The translations under genes and the position numbers were made by a program. A model generated the notes under the pieces. That model made no database searches. It saw only the letters and a list, made by a program, of their open reading frames with translations, and had not been told where the DNA came from. Positions 25,188-33,716 of a stretch of DNA of 64,000 bases are shown here, piece after piece (the stretch's first letter is position 1; the number at the start of each line of letters is the position of its first letter). This DNA comes from Desulfoscipio gibsoniae DSM 7213 (GTDB lineage Bacteria > Bacillota > Desulfotomaculia > Desulfotomaculales > Desulfallaceae): contig NC_021184.1 of assembly GCF_000233715.2 (NCBI RefSeq), positions 3,682,001 through 3,746,000 of the forward strand, written 5' to 3'.

Positions 25188-26443
25188 TACTGTTGCCCCC
25201 TCACCGTAGATTGGATCGCCTTAAGTGCAGTAGCTGTGGCATCTCTCACAGCTGAGGCAACGTCCAACGGGTTTTTGACGCATCCGGCGGCATAAATCCC
25301 AGGCTGTGAACCGGATATTACAAAGCTATCCTCGTCATAATCCACTTCGGCGGGTATCTTGCTCACATTGGTAGCAGGTGCCATACCAGTGGCCAGCACT
25401 ACCATGTCATATGCTTTTTGTTCAACTTTTTGTTCAATCTGGTTTTCAGCCACAACTATTAATTGCTTGGTTGACGGGTCTTCCTTGATTTCGCCGGCCT
25501 TACCCTTGATGAATTGAACATTGGCTTCCCGCTCAACCTTAGTATAGAAATCTTCATATTTGCCCCTTGCCCTGATGTCTATATAATAAATATAAATTTC
25601 AGCATCAGGGTACTGTTCCCGCACATAAGTCGCTTGTTTCAAAGAAGCCAAGCAGCACACAGATGAACATGCTTTCAAATGGTTCTCATCCCGGGAACCG
25701 GCACATTGGATAAAAGCAATGCTCTTGATTTCTTTACCGTCGGAAGGACGTACAATTTTACCATTGGTTGGACCATTGATGGCAGCTAATCTTTCCATCA
25801 TTACATTGGTAATAACATTTTCATACCGTCCAAAGCCATAGTAGCTGAGTTTGGTAGCGTCATAGGCGTCCCAACCGGTAGCCCACACAATGGCACCCAC
25901 ATTTAAGTTCATTGTCTTAGGCTGCATATTTAAATCAATTGCTTCATACGGGCAGGCTGCCGCACATTTGCCGCACTCCGCACCTTGACATGCATCCATA
26001 TCAATAACATATTTCATAGGAAAGGCAAATTGATGCGGCAGGTAAATTGCCTTTGTCTTATCCATGCCATAATTAAAAGCATTGGGCCTTTGGGTAGGGC
26101 AAGCATCAACACAGTTATTGCAGCCGGTGCAGTTCTCATTAACAAAACGTGGGTTGATTTTTACTGTAACATCAAAGTTACCTTCCTGTCCTGAAATACT
26201 TTCAACTTCGGCCATGGTAAAGAAATTGATCCTGGGATTTTTCTTAATCCGCTGAAAATTAATTTCCAAACCACAGTTAGGTGGACACAGTTTTGGGAAG
26301 TACTGGTTAACCTGAGTTACCTTGCCACCCAGATACGGCTTTTTTTCTACAATGTAAACCTGCTGACCTGTTTCAGCGGCTTCCAGGGCTGCAGTTATAC
26401 CGCTAATGCCCCCCCCTACTACCAATATGCTTTTATTTGCCAT
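25187..26443 (-). CDS. qmoA: Quinone-interacting oxidoreductase subunit QmoA
   Basis: HdrA-like flavoprotein of 418 residues. FAD binding is shown by ILVVGGGISGITAALEAA (residues 6-23) and the later IVWATGWDAY. Cys53 and Cys57 (CPPNC) precede two [4Fe-4S] motifs: C105, C108, C111, C115 and C152, C157, C160, C164. QmoA is the conserved electron-transfer partner of APS reductase. The ribosome site is weak (GGTGAT). A terminator hairpin at 26536-26570 lies upstream, so qmoA may have its own promoter or depend on read-through from aprA. Confidence 0.93.
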   Translation of the reverse strand: MANKSILVVGGGISGITAALEAAETGQQVYIVEKKPYLGGKVTQVNQYFPKLCPPNCGLEINFQRIKKNPRINFFTMAEVESISGQEGNFDVTVKINPRFVNENCTGCNNCVDACPTQRPNAFNYGMDKTKAIYLPHQFAFPMKYVIDMDACQGAECGKCAAACPYEAIDLNMQPKTMNLNVGAIVWATGWDAYDATKLSYYGFGRYENVITNVMMERLAAINGPTNGKIVRPSDGKEIKSIAFIQCAGSRDENHLKACSSVCCLASLKQATYVREQYPDAEIYIYYIDIRARGKYEDFYTKVEREANVQFIKGKAGEIKEDPSTKQLIVVAENQIEQKVEQKAYDMVVLATGMAPATNVSKIPAEVDYDEDSFVISGSQPGIYAAGCVKNPLDVASAVRDATATALKAIQSTVRGQQ

Positions 26444-26535
26444 ATTTTATCACCACGCCATTTCTCCCGTGTTTGTATTTATCCTTTAATCATTTAGCAA
26501 GTTTTGTAATCTTTTTCTTACAGCCACCGGGAATG

Positions 26536-26570
26536 AAAAAAAACTCCAGGCGGCCTGTAAGGACGCCTGG
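26536..26570 (-). terminator. Terminator between aprA and qmoA
   Basis: On the minus strand CCAGGCG and CGCCTGG pair around an 11-base loop and are followed by AGTTTTTTTT. It should reduce transcription from aprBA into qmoAB. Confidence 0.8.
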
Positions 26571-26668
26571 CAAAATACTATCTCTGTAAACATTCGCCCA
26601 GTCCCTACAGCGCGACACAGTCATGACTGCAACATAACTGTTCGTTGTGCACCCTGTTCATTGTTACA

Positions 26669-26711
26669 GCGCAAAAGGCCCGTGGCCATCGGCTACGGGC
26701 CCTCTTTGCGC
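26669..26711 (-). terminator. Long GC-rich hairpin downstream of aprA
   Basis: Outer arms GCGCAAA / TTTGCGC and inner arms GGCCCGT / ACGGGCC give a long two-part stem. On the minus strand it reads on into TTTTGCGC. It is a second barrier between aprA and qmoA and could protect the aprBA mRNA 3' end. Confidence 0.6.
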
Positions 26712-26797
26712 CGTGGATGGCACATACTAAGAGTTACTTAACCTCGCCCGGGACATGGGGTGAGACTAATTTTTTGTAATTGGGGACATATTCGTTT

Positions 26798-26854
26798 GGG
26801 ACATACCTCCGAAGAGGTGTGTCCCCTTTCCATATTAGAGGTGTGTCCCCTTTC
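26798..26854. repeat. Direct and inverted repeat next to the aprA stop
   Basis: AGAGGTGTGTCCCCTTTC occurs at 26813-26830 and again at 26837-26854. The first copy also pairs with GGGACATACCTCC at 26798-26810 to form a hairpin. It lies 6 bases after the aprA stop and may be a small repeated palindromic element. Confidence 0.7.
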
Positions 26855-26860
26855 AATTAT

Positions 26861-28741
26861 CTAACCGAACAAGCGGATAACGGGCTTCTTAAATACATCC
26901 CACTGAGCAGTGGCGGGATCCCACTTAAGGTTAACAAAGCACAGCCAGTTTTCTTCATCCATCTTCGGAGCATCAGCACGGAAGTAGTAACCGGGCCAAC
27001 GGGTCTCTTCACGGAACATCACTGTGCGTACGTGAGATTCGGCTTGCCACATCCGGTGGATGTTTTCCCAGCATCTCATCAGTTCATGCAGGTCAGCAGC
27101 AGCCAGTTTTTCGGCGTCTTCTTTCATGAACTTAAGCAGTTCCACAGCCCTGTCGAGGCTAGGCTTGTTGGTGCTGAAGTTGGCACTCACGCCACCAACA
27201 TACTCGTCCATGAGCTTTTGCAGGCGGAACATGAACATTTTGGGTTTAATGTAAGCCGGGTTGACTTCGGGGTCAGTGGTAAAGTCTTTATTGGCTTCGT
27301 AGATTTCCAGAGGCTTGTAGGTAGCAGCCTTCAGTTCTTCCACTTTAGCAGCATCAACATTGGGCTGGGTGTTATTTTCCACGATGAACTTAATAGCAGC
27401 TTTAGCAGCAATTCTACCTTCAGCGTGTGAACCGGAGGAGAACTTATGGCTGGAAGCGCCGGAAGCGTCACCAGCAGCAAACAGACCCTTGACAGTAGTC
27501 ATGTTGGCATAACCCCAGAAATATTCAGCCGGAGCGATATCTTCGGGACCGGATACCCATGCGCCGGATGCACCGGAGTGAGAGCCGATGAAGTAAGGCT
27601 CAGCAGCAGCGATTTCGGAGGATTTCTCTTCCGGAGCAGTGTTGGTAGCTGCCCACAGCAGAGCTTGAGAGATAGTCATATCAAGGAAATCTTCCCAAGC
27701 TTCGGATTCCAGTTCCTTCATTTTCTTCTTGAAGGCCTTGGGATCATCTTTATAAGCATCAGCCAGCTTGGCAATAGCTTCGTTGGTCATCATGAGCAGG
27801 GGGCCTTTGCCTTCGCTTACATCCAGCATGCCAAGATAGTTACGCAAGTTGGCCGGAATCGGCTTCACCAGGCCATAAGGAGCCCAGTTTTGCAGTTCGT
27901 CACGGCGCTCTACCATGTATTCGCCACCAATAGCACTAATGGCTCTTGATTTAAAGAGCAGGAACCAAGCACCAACCGGGCCGTAAGCATCCTTGAAGCG
28001 AACCGGGATGAAACGTACTTCCTGGCAGGTCATTTCTGCGCCGGCACGGATTGTGAAATATGCACTGGAACCAGTGGAGAACGGGGGATACCAGGAACGG
28101 CCGAGACCTTCACCAGTGGAGCGTGGCTTGAATACGCCTACGGCACCGCCCATGCAGGCCAATACAGCTTTAGCTTTAAAAACATAGAATTTATTTTCGC
28201 GAACGCTGAAGCCCACAGCACCGGCAATTCTATCGCCATCAAGAAGAGGCTCAATAATGAATACGCGCTCGTAAATATTGTCCATACCAAGAGCGTTCTT
28301 GGCGGCTTCAGCAACGATGACCTTGTAAGATTCACCGTTGATCATGATCTGCCAACGACCTTCATTTACGTAATCACCATCGTCATTTTTCCAAATGGGC
28401 AGGCCCCACTTTTCAAACAAATGCACAGTGCCGTCAACGTGGCGGGCAATGTTATATACTAAGTCGTCACGGGCAATACCCATGAGGTCGTTTTTAACAT
28501 ATTCTACATACTGCTCAACAGTATTTTTGCCTTTACCAACACCGAGGTACTGGTTAATAGCGGACAGACCCATGGCCACAGCACCGGAGCGATCCATCGC
28601 GGCTTTGTCCACTAAGGTAACTTTTAGACCGTTTTTCTTGGCCCAGTAAGATGCTTCCACGGCTGCCCCGCAGGCTGCCATACCACCGCCTACGATAAGA
28701 AAGTCAGTGGTAACTTCAACAGTTTCAAAATTCATCGGCAT
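26861..28741 (-). CDS. aprA: APS reductase alpha subunit
   Basis: Dissimilatory adenylylsulfate reductase flavoprotein of 626 residues; it reduces APS to sulfite and AMP in the cytoplasm together with AprB. FAD binding is shown by FLIVGGGMAACGAAVEA (residues 14-30) and MDRSGAVAMGLSAINQYLG near 48-66. RFIPVRFKDAYGPVGAW and the C-terminal WPGYYFRADAP are typical of AprA. Length is normal. AGGAGG lies 9 bases before the ATG. The aprB gene is 54 bases upstream, in one operon. Electrons come from QmoAB-HdrCB encoded downstream. Confidence 0.97.
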   Translation of the reverse strand: MPMNFETVEVTTDFLIVGGGMAACGAAVEASYWAKKNGLKVTLVDKAAMDRSGAVAMGLSAINQYLGVGKGKNTVEQYVEYVKNDLMGIARDDLVYNIARHVDGTVHLFEKWGLPIWKNDDGDYVNEGRWQIMINGESYKVIVAEAAKNALGMDNIYERVFIIEPLLDGDRIAGAVGFSVRENKFYVFKAKAVLACMGGAVGVFKPRSTGEGLGRSWYPPFSTGSSAYFTIRAGAEMTCQEVRFIPVRFKDAYGPVGAWFLLFKSRAISAIGGEYMVERRDELQNWAPYGLVKPIPANLRNYLGMLDVSEGKGPLLMMTNEAIAKLADAYKDDPKAFKKKMKELESEAWEDFLDMTISQALLWAATNTAPEEKSSEIAAAEPYFIGSHSGASGAWVSGPEDIAPAEYFWGYANMTTVKGLFAAGDASGASSHKFSSGSHAEGRIAAKAAIKFIVENNTQPNVDAAKVEELKAATYKPLEIYEANKDFTTDPEVNPAYIKPKMFMFRLQKLMDEYVGGVSANFSTNKPSLDRAVELLKFMKEDAEKLAAADLHELMRCWENIHRMWQAESHVRTVMFREETRWPGYYFRADAPKMDEENWLCFVNLKWDPATAQWDVFKKPVIRLFG

Positions 28742-28795
28742 TTATATTAACCTCCTCCGTAAAGTTCTCTTAAATAACTTGACCTGGATTACTGG

Positions 28796-29239
28796 TTACT
28801 TCTTGATGGTCGGCACTTCGTCCATCAACAGGGATGCCGGCTCGGTGAACAGAGCTGGGCTATTCAGGTCACCAGCGCCTTCGGCAAAATCGCCGCCGGG
28901 AACTGCGGTACCTTCTTCAGTGGTCCTGATGGGGAATTTGAAGCGCTTAACCATACCGTCTCTGAACTTAACGGTCCACATAATGTTGTCCGAACCTCTC
29001 AGAGGAGTTACACTGGCACCCATGGGTACGAAGTCAGCGTAACCACGCAGGTCCATAGCTTGCTGCGGACAGGCTTTGGCGCAGCACAGGCATTCCCAGC
29101 AGTGCCAGGGGTCACGGTTAAAAGCTTTCATTTTCTCTTTGTCGAGAACCATCAAATCGTTGGGGCATGCATACATGCAAGCGGTTTTGTCTTGACCCTT
29201 GCAACCGTCACATTTCTCAGCCATTACAAAAGTTGGCAT
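28796..29239 (-). CDS. aprB: APS reductase beta subunit
   Basis: Iron-sulfur subunit of 147 residues. Cluster ligands are C10, C13, C21, C25 and C47, C50, C53, C57 (CDGCKGQDKTACMYAC and CWECLCCAKAC). The C-terminal part wraps around AprA in known structures. GGGAGG precedes the ATG. It is the first gene of aprBA, and its leader holds an isolated, almost perfect anti-16S sequence. Confidence 0.96.
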   Translation of the reverse strand: MPTFVMAEKCDGCKGQDKTACMYACPNDLMVLDKEKMKAFNRDPWHCWECLCCAKACPQQAMDLRGYADFVPMGASVTPLRGSDNIMWTVKFRDGMVKRFKFPIRTTEEGTAVPGGDFAEGAGDLNSPALFTEPASLLMDEVPTIKK

Positions 29240-29766
29240 TTATTCAACCTCCCGTTCCCAAATTGTTTAAGAAATTACCTTGACTTTTCGATAACAGGTA
29301 GTTTTTTACCTTCTTGAGGAGCATGGCACATATAATTAACTAGTCACAAAATACTAAAACCCTTCTCCTCCCTAAAAAAACCTTACTGTATATTTACTGA
29401 TTTTTTTGCCGGTGTCTATAACACCGTGCAGTAAAATCACCTCCTTCAAAAACTATTTGTTCATTGCCTTCAGGCATCTCAGATACCATTGTCAGGTATC
29501 TGCCCCTGATTTGTCGGGTAAATGCTAAAAATAATCCCGGCTCCATGTTAAAGTTGTGTTATAAAGTAGCATGAAAAGTTGTACTGCTTTTAAGTATAAT
29601 TATACTTTCGACATAACTGTCCGGGCTCCTTCTTTTTTTATGTGTTAATCTATACTTTTTTTTTTGGCAATTTTCACCATTGGTGAATGACCTGTAGTCA
29701 TGTTAATTCTAAAAATTGACTATATCAGTATAGATGTTCCATGCTTAGAAGGTTTTATATATTGCT
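29240..29766 (-). promoter_or_regulatory. aprBA leader region with palindromes and orphan ribosome site
   Basis: On the minus strand this leader contains AAGTATAATTATACTT (29592-29607, perfect palindrome, possible -10), an inverted TTCACC/GGTGAA element at 29673-29687, AAGGAGGTGAT (29436-29446), which matches the 16S 3' end but has no gene after it, and a small CGGTGT/ACACCG hairpin at 29411-29427. No clear -35 box was found and no Rex-like site of the type seen elsewhere. Confidence 0.45.
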
Positions 29767-29800
29767 GCTTCTGCTTAAATAATATTATTTAAGCAGAAGC
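29767..29800. terminator. 34-bp perfect palindrome downstream of sat
   Basis: GCTTCTGCTTAAATAAT is followed immediately by its exact inverse. It lies 45 bases after the sat stop on the minus strand. It can fold as a 14-bp or longer stem in RNA; the lack of a T run leaves termination unproven. Confidence 0.6.
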
Positions 29801-29844
29801 CATTATTTTATAGTGCATTGTTGCGCAAACCTTACATAACAAGC

Positions 29845-31083
29845 TTATTTCTGGGGACCAGGGATGTCTTCATATGCACCCTTCTTAATCTCAACTTTTT
29901 CCGCAGTTTTATAGTACTCGCGAAGAATTTCCATAACTTCGGGGCGGCCAAACTCTTTGGGAATTTCTTCACCCTCCTGCATCATGCGGCGGAACTTGGT
30001 GCCACTGACCACACAACGATCTTCCGGACCATGCGGGCAGGTGCGCTGGCTGGCCATACTCTGGCACTTGTAACAGTAGAATGTCCAAGCAATCAACATT
30101 GGTTTAAGCTCGAGGGCACCTTCCCAGAGAGTATCAAATATCGTCTGGGCATCAAATGGACCATAGTAGTCGCCTACACCGGCATGGTCGCGACCCACGA
30201 TGAGGTATTTGCAACCCCAGTTTTGACGGAAAACGGCGTGCAATAGAGCTTCACGAGGTCCGCCATAACGCATTTCCATAGGATATACACCCAGAGCAAT
30301 ATTTTCTTTCGGGAAGTACTTGTCAACCAAAACTTCATAGCATTTGGTACGGACTTCACCCGGAATATCGCCAGGCTTTAATGCACCTACGATGGCATGG
30401 ATAAAGCAGCCGTCCACCATACCGCTTTCCATGGCGAACTTGCAGAGATATTCGTGAGAGCGGTGCATGGGGTTCCTGGTTTGGAACGCAACCACGTTGG
30501 ACCAGCCTTTTTCTTCAAAGAGCTTACGGGCTTCAGCGGGGTACAGGTAGTACTTGGGGTATTTTTGAGGATAGATACCCTCGTTAAGTACCTTGATGGG
30601 GCCGCCCACGTTGAATTCGCCTTGCTTCATAACGCTGGCTACGCCGGGGTGACCTTCGGCATCCAGGGTTTTAAATACTTCACGGCACTCGGCTTCTTTG
30701 TCATAAGTATAAATTTCTTCTACCAGCATGGTAGCGTACAATTCACCAGATGCTCTGTCATAAAGAGCCACTTCCATGCCTTCCTTGAGGCCAATGGCAT
30801 CTTTTTCTTCACCGGTAATCGACAGGGTTACCGGCATAGGCCACATAGTTCCATCGGTTAGTTTAAGATTAAATACGCAGCCGGTATAATCATCTTTCTT
30901 CATAAAACCTTTTAACGGGGTAAATGCACCAATACCGAGCATCAGAACATCGGAAGTTTCCCTTGAACTCATATAGACCTTGGGCAAGCCTTCCGCTCTT
31001 TTGATCTCAGCTGCTCTTTCATCGCCATACAGCAACAAGGGCATTAATTTTCCTTCAGGGCCATGCGGTTTAGGTAGCGCCAT
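29845..31083 (-). CDS. sat: Dissimilatory ATP sulfurylase
   Basis: Sulfate adenylyltransferase of 412 residues: ATP plus sulfate to APS plus pyrophosphate, the activation step of sulfate reduction. The nucleotide motif QTRNPMHRSHE is at residues 201-211 and GRDHAGVGDYYG near 298. A Cys/His cluster (CYKCQSMASQRTCPHG) near 332 is the metal-binding insert typical of the dissimilatory type. There is no APS kinase domain. GGAGGGG lies before the ATG. It is followed on the same strand by aprBA after 605 bases and appears separately transcribed. Confidence 0.97.
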   Translation of the reverse strand: MALPKPHGPEGKLMPLLLYGDERAAEIKRAEGLPKVYMSSRETSDVLMLGIGAFTPLKGFMKKDDYTGCVFNLKLTDGTMWPMPVTLSITGEEKDAIGLKEGMEVALYDRASGELYATMLVEEIYTYDKEAECREVFKTLDAEGHPGVASVMKQGEFNVGGPIKVLNEGIYPQKYPKYYLYPAEARKLFEEKGWSNVVAFQTRNPMHRSHEYLCKFAMESGMVDGCFIHAIVGALKPGDIPGEVRTKCYEVLVDKYFPKENIALGVYPMEMRYGGPREALLHAVFRQNWGCKYLIVGRDHAGVGDYYGPFDAQTIFDTLWEGALELKPMLIAWTFYCYKCQSMASQRTCPHGPEDRCVVSGTKFRRMMQEGEEIPKEFGRPEVMEILREYYKTAEKVEIKKGAYEDIPGPQK

Positions 31084-31609
31084 AAATAATTCCCCTCCTA
31101 TTTTTTAATTATTACAACCAAGGAACAAAGATGTTCCTAATTGAAAACCCAATCTCCCAATACACCCTAATATTTTATCTCTGTCCATTTATACATATAC
31201 AACACACCTTAGAGCTCAACGCATATAATTGTCAACTAATTGTCATTATAGTGTCAGTAGCTTGCTAAATGGGTATGCTGTATATTGTTTAAAATATAAT
31301 GGGCTATTAATGAAATTAGACACAAAGCAGGGATATTCCTTCTTTTGTTACCAAGAAAAAATAAAATATTTATGGGGTGCAATAATCATTACTGCCATTG
31401 TGAAGATATGCACAAGAACGGATTAAATACAACACGTGCTTTTAATAACACGTGCAGATAAGGTACTTGTTTCTTTATACACAAGAATTATATCACGAAT
31501 TACAAGCATTGACAAGCTTAATTCACACCCCCACAACATCACTCACAATATAAAAATCACTTCATTTCCCAGGCCAGTCACTTCCACTTTCAGGCACAGG
31601 AGCACATCA
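31084..31609. other. sat upstream region with 11-bp-period direct repeat
   Basis: AT-rich and without a convincing ORF. TAATTGTCA occurs at 31226-31234 and again at 31237-31245, an 11-base period typical of tandem regulator half-sites. TTGACA (minus strand, 31229-31234) overlaps it, but no good -10 box was found at 16-18 bases. CACGTG elements lie near 31433-31453. Confidence 0.4.
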
Positions 31610-31628
31610 TTAAAATGATGTGCTCCTG
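31597..31628. terminator. Strong hairpin at the end of the YkgJ-type gene
   Basis: CAGGAGCACATCATT pairs exactly with AATGATGTGCTCCTG. It overlaps the stop codon of the gene at 31610. The plus-strand tail is TACTTTTC; the minus-strand tail is not T-rich. Confidence 0.6.
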
Positions 31629-32350
31629 TACTTTTCTATATATTTTTCCAGCAGTTCACTGTGACCCTGAGCCAGAAATTCCTGCATCACTTTAGGACGA
31701 CGCAATCTTGCCCCTTCGCTGACAACACTCATCACCAAATGATTGACATAAGGCATAAATGTAAATTGACTTTCAATCACAGGCATGGGCACAAAAAACA
31801 ATTCCAGTTGTCCAATGTCAGCTGTTAAAAGTTGGACTAATTCCATTGGCGTTTTATGATCCCCATTGGTCACCTTAACTTTTTCGCAATAGGGTAGCTC
31901 AAATTCAACTATCTCCCCGGGCAATTCTATATTGTGCTCCGACCTGTACTTCTCCACCAGCTTTTCCATATTGCGCCGGGTCAAATCATGTGTATTTCGC
32001 TTTCCCATCATACCATAAGTCCGGCATGCAAAGGGGCGAACTTCATATACCTGGCAGTTATTGTGCTCATCTAAAAATGGGCAGCGCTGGTGTATGTCCA
32101 CCAACTCCAGAAAATAGTAGCGCACTGCACCTTCAATAAACTGAGGCCACTTTTCTGGATAATTTTTATTAACATAGCGAAACATATTTAAATATTCCAC
32201 TATATACGCCGGGTGCGGCACTGTACAGCAAGTACCGCAGCGATCACATACCATCTCCGGCAATTTATTGTATATTTCCTCTAATTTGTCAAACAAATTA
32301 TTATCCTCAGCCTGGCTTATAGCGGGATTAAGCTTAACCAGTGGCAGCAT
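31610..32350 (-). CDS. YkgJ-type cysteine-cluster protein
   Basis: Protein of 246 residues with the zinc/iron-chelating cysteine pattern of the YkgJ family: CDRCGTCCTVPHP near residue 36, then CPFLDEHNNCQVYEVRPFACR near 90-115. The C-terminal half is without known motifs. I set the start at 32350, where an ATG follows AGGAG 11 bases upstream. Function unknown; the family is thought to bind an Fe-S cluster or zinc. It neighbours sat and the NifX-like gene but has its own hairpin. Confidence 0.75.
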   Translation of the reverse strand: MLPLVKLNPAISQAEDNNLFDKLEEIYNKLPEMVCDRCGTCCTVPHPAYIVEYLNMFRYVNKNYPEKWPQFIEGAVRYYFLELVDIHQRCPFLDEHNNCQVYEVRPFACRTYGMMGKRNTHDLTRRNMEKLVEKYRSEHNIELPGEIVEFELPYCEKVKVTNGDHKTPMELVQLLTADIGQLELFFVPMPVIESQFTFMPYVNHLVMSVVSEGARLRRPKVMQEFLAQGHSELLEKYIEKYRSTSF

Positions 32351-32686
32351 TAAAACATCAACTCCTCCCAAATTTAAACCTGTAAACATTACCGCAACTA
32401 ACTTAATAATAAATTAAAATAAAACTAATTACAAAATCATTTTTTTCCACGCCTCAGCTCAAACAACTCTGCCGCCAGTCTACATAGGCCCTGATCTGCC
32501 GCGAGAGATTGAAAAGAGAAATAATGCATGATGTGTAAAAAGTTGTTTAACAAAAAAAGAGACACCACATGGGTGTATTAAAGATGTATGCCATTGACAC
32601 TGTAAGCTCACTTTTTCATACTTTCTTAAATTTAGACAGGTATTATTATATTAACATTCGCTTGATATGGTATATTGACATCCTTA
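32351..32686. other. Intergenic stretch, little seen
   Basis: AT-rich at the right side. A TTGTTTAACAA inverted repeat near 32545 and weak promoter-like boxes are the only features. No ORF is supported. Confidence 0.3.
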
Positions 32687-33058
32687 TTAATGGCTGCATC
32701 CATCACCATGATGCTCGCCGTGATGATGGCAACAAACTTCAGAATTGGTGGGTAATTGGCCCTGCACATATTTATACACAGCTTCTTCAATTTTCCCATT
32801 AACTCCGCTAACCACAGTCAAACCCATATTTTTTAATGGCTCCAACGCCCGGGCTCCAATGCCTCCCACGATCACAACATCCACTTGCTCGTCTGTTAAC
32901 AACCCGGCCAATCCTTCGTGATTATGCTGCAATTGCTCAGATGAAACGATTTTTTTACCTACAATTTCACCCTCTGTCAATTCTACAATAATAAATTCCC
33001 TACTTCTGCCAAAGTGCTGGTTAATATGGCCATATTCATGGGGTAAAGCAATTTTCAT
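32687..33058 (-). CDS. NifX/NifB-type Fe-Mo cofactor-binding family protein
   Basis: Protein of 123 residues of the dinitrogenase iron-molybdenum cofactor family: MKIALPHEYGHINQHFGRSR then FIIVELTEGE, and DVVIVGGIGARALEPLKNMG. A His/Cys-rich tail (CCHHHGEHHGDGCSH) suggests metal binding. In many anaerobes such proteins are not linked to nitrogenase. The start at 33058 has GGAGG 9 bases upstream; an earlier start at 33085 has none. It lies directly downstream of dsrC and is separated from it by a terminator. Confidence 0.85.
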   Translation of the reverse strand: MKIALPHEYGHINQHFGRSREFIIVELTEGEIVGKKIVSSEQLQHNHEGLAGLLTDEQVDVVIVGGIGARALEPLKNMGLTVVSGVNGKIEEAVYKYVQGQLPTNSEVCCHHHGEHHGDGCSH

Positions 33059-33210
33059 TTGTAATACCTCCAGTGCAAATTTCAATAATTAAGCATGAAA
33101 CCCCCTAGCACATTGTTATGTACAAAAAAATATTTTTTCAACATTTGCCCAATTTAAATTTTATTATTTAATGAATGTTATGTCAATATACATTATATCT
33201 TAGGGATCAG

Positions 33211-33250
33211 CAAGAAAAAAAATCCCGCCTCTTGTAGGCGGGTTGCTTTT
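33211..33250. terminator. Bidirectional terminator after dsrC
   Basis: CCCGCCT and AGGCGGG form a 7-bp stem with T runs on both sides (TTTTTTTT on the minus strand, TTGCTTTTTT on the plus strand). It starts 4 bases after the dsrC stop. Confidence 0.85.
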
Positions 33251-33253
33251 TTA

Positions 33254-33571
33254 TTATACACAACCGGTGGGCTTGGGCAGACCTGCCAATTTGCATGCGC
33301 CTTTGGCCGGACCAGATGGGAATAATTCATAAATTTGTTTTAAACTGTAACCGGTTTGTTTACACATTTTCCTTACCATCGGGGCAACCTGGAACTGCTT
33401 GTAATAATCACGCAAGTAATGAATTACTTTCCAATGGTCTTCGGTAAGTTCCTTAATACCTTCGCCTTCGGCAAAGGAGGTCGCTACGCCATCAGTCCAT
33501 TCATCGGGGTTAAGAACAAAACCGTCCTCATCCAGTTCAATCTGCTTTCCATCTACTTCAAGAAAAGCCAT
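33254..33571 (-). CDS. dsrC: Sulfite-reductase sulfur carrier DsrC
   Basis: DsrC of 105 residues. The flexible C-terminal arm carries both conserved cysteines, C93 and C104 (CKLAGLPKPTGC), spaced as in true DsrC rather than TusE relatives with one. DEDGFVLNPDEWTDGVA at the N-terminus is typical. It accepts sulfur from DsrAB as a trisulfide that is then reduced at the membrane. DsrAB is not in the window. The ATG at 33571 follows GGAGGTG. The in-frame ATG at 33616 gives an N-terminal extension absent from the family. Monocistronic, with its own promoter and terminator. Confidence 0.95.
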   Translation of the reverse strand: MAFLEVDGKQIELDEDGFVLNPDEWTDGVATSFAEGEGIKELTEDHWKVIHYLRDYYKQFQVAPMVRKMCKQTGYSLKQIYELFPSGPAKGACKLAGLPKPTGCV

Positions 33572-33687
33572 TAATCTTACACCTCCAAAACTATTTGTTA
33601 AAATAATTTTTCTCATTTCTCCCCTAAAAAAATTCTTTTATTTTCTATATCTATTTTTAGGGCGAAAAGCTTTTTTGTACTAGCATT

Positions 33688-33716
33688 ATATTATCATTCC
33701 ATGCCAGGGAGTGCAA
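33688..33716 (-). promoter_or_regulatory. dsrC promoter
   Basis: Minus-strand TTGCAC (33711-33716) and TAATAT (33688-33693) with a 17-base spacer; leader of about 110 nt. Nothing further was recognised between 33717 and 33911. Confidence 0.6.

Noticed and set aside
29673-29687. TTCACCATTGGTGAA as a further Rex-like site before aprBA
   Set aside because: The half-sites point the other way and the spacing does not fit the 18-bp motif, so it was not counted.
31229-31618. Two small plus-strand ORFs upstream of sat
   Set aside because: No ribosome sites, composition of non-coding AT-rich DNA, and the second runs into the hairpin of the neighbouring gene.
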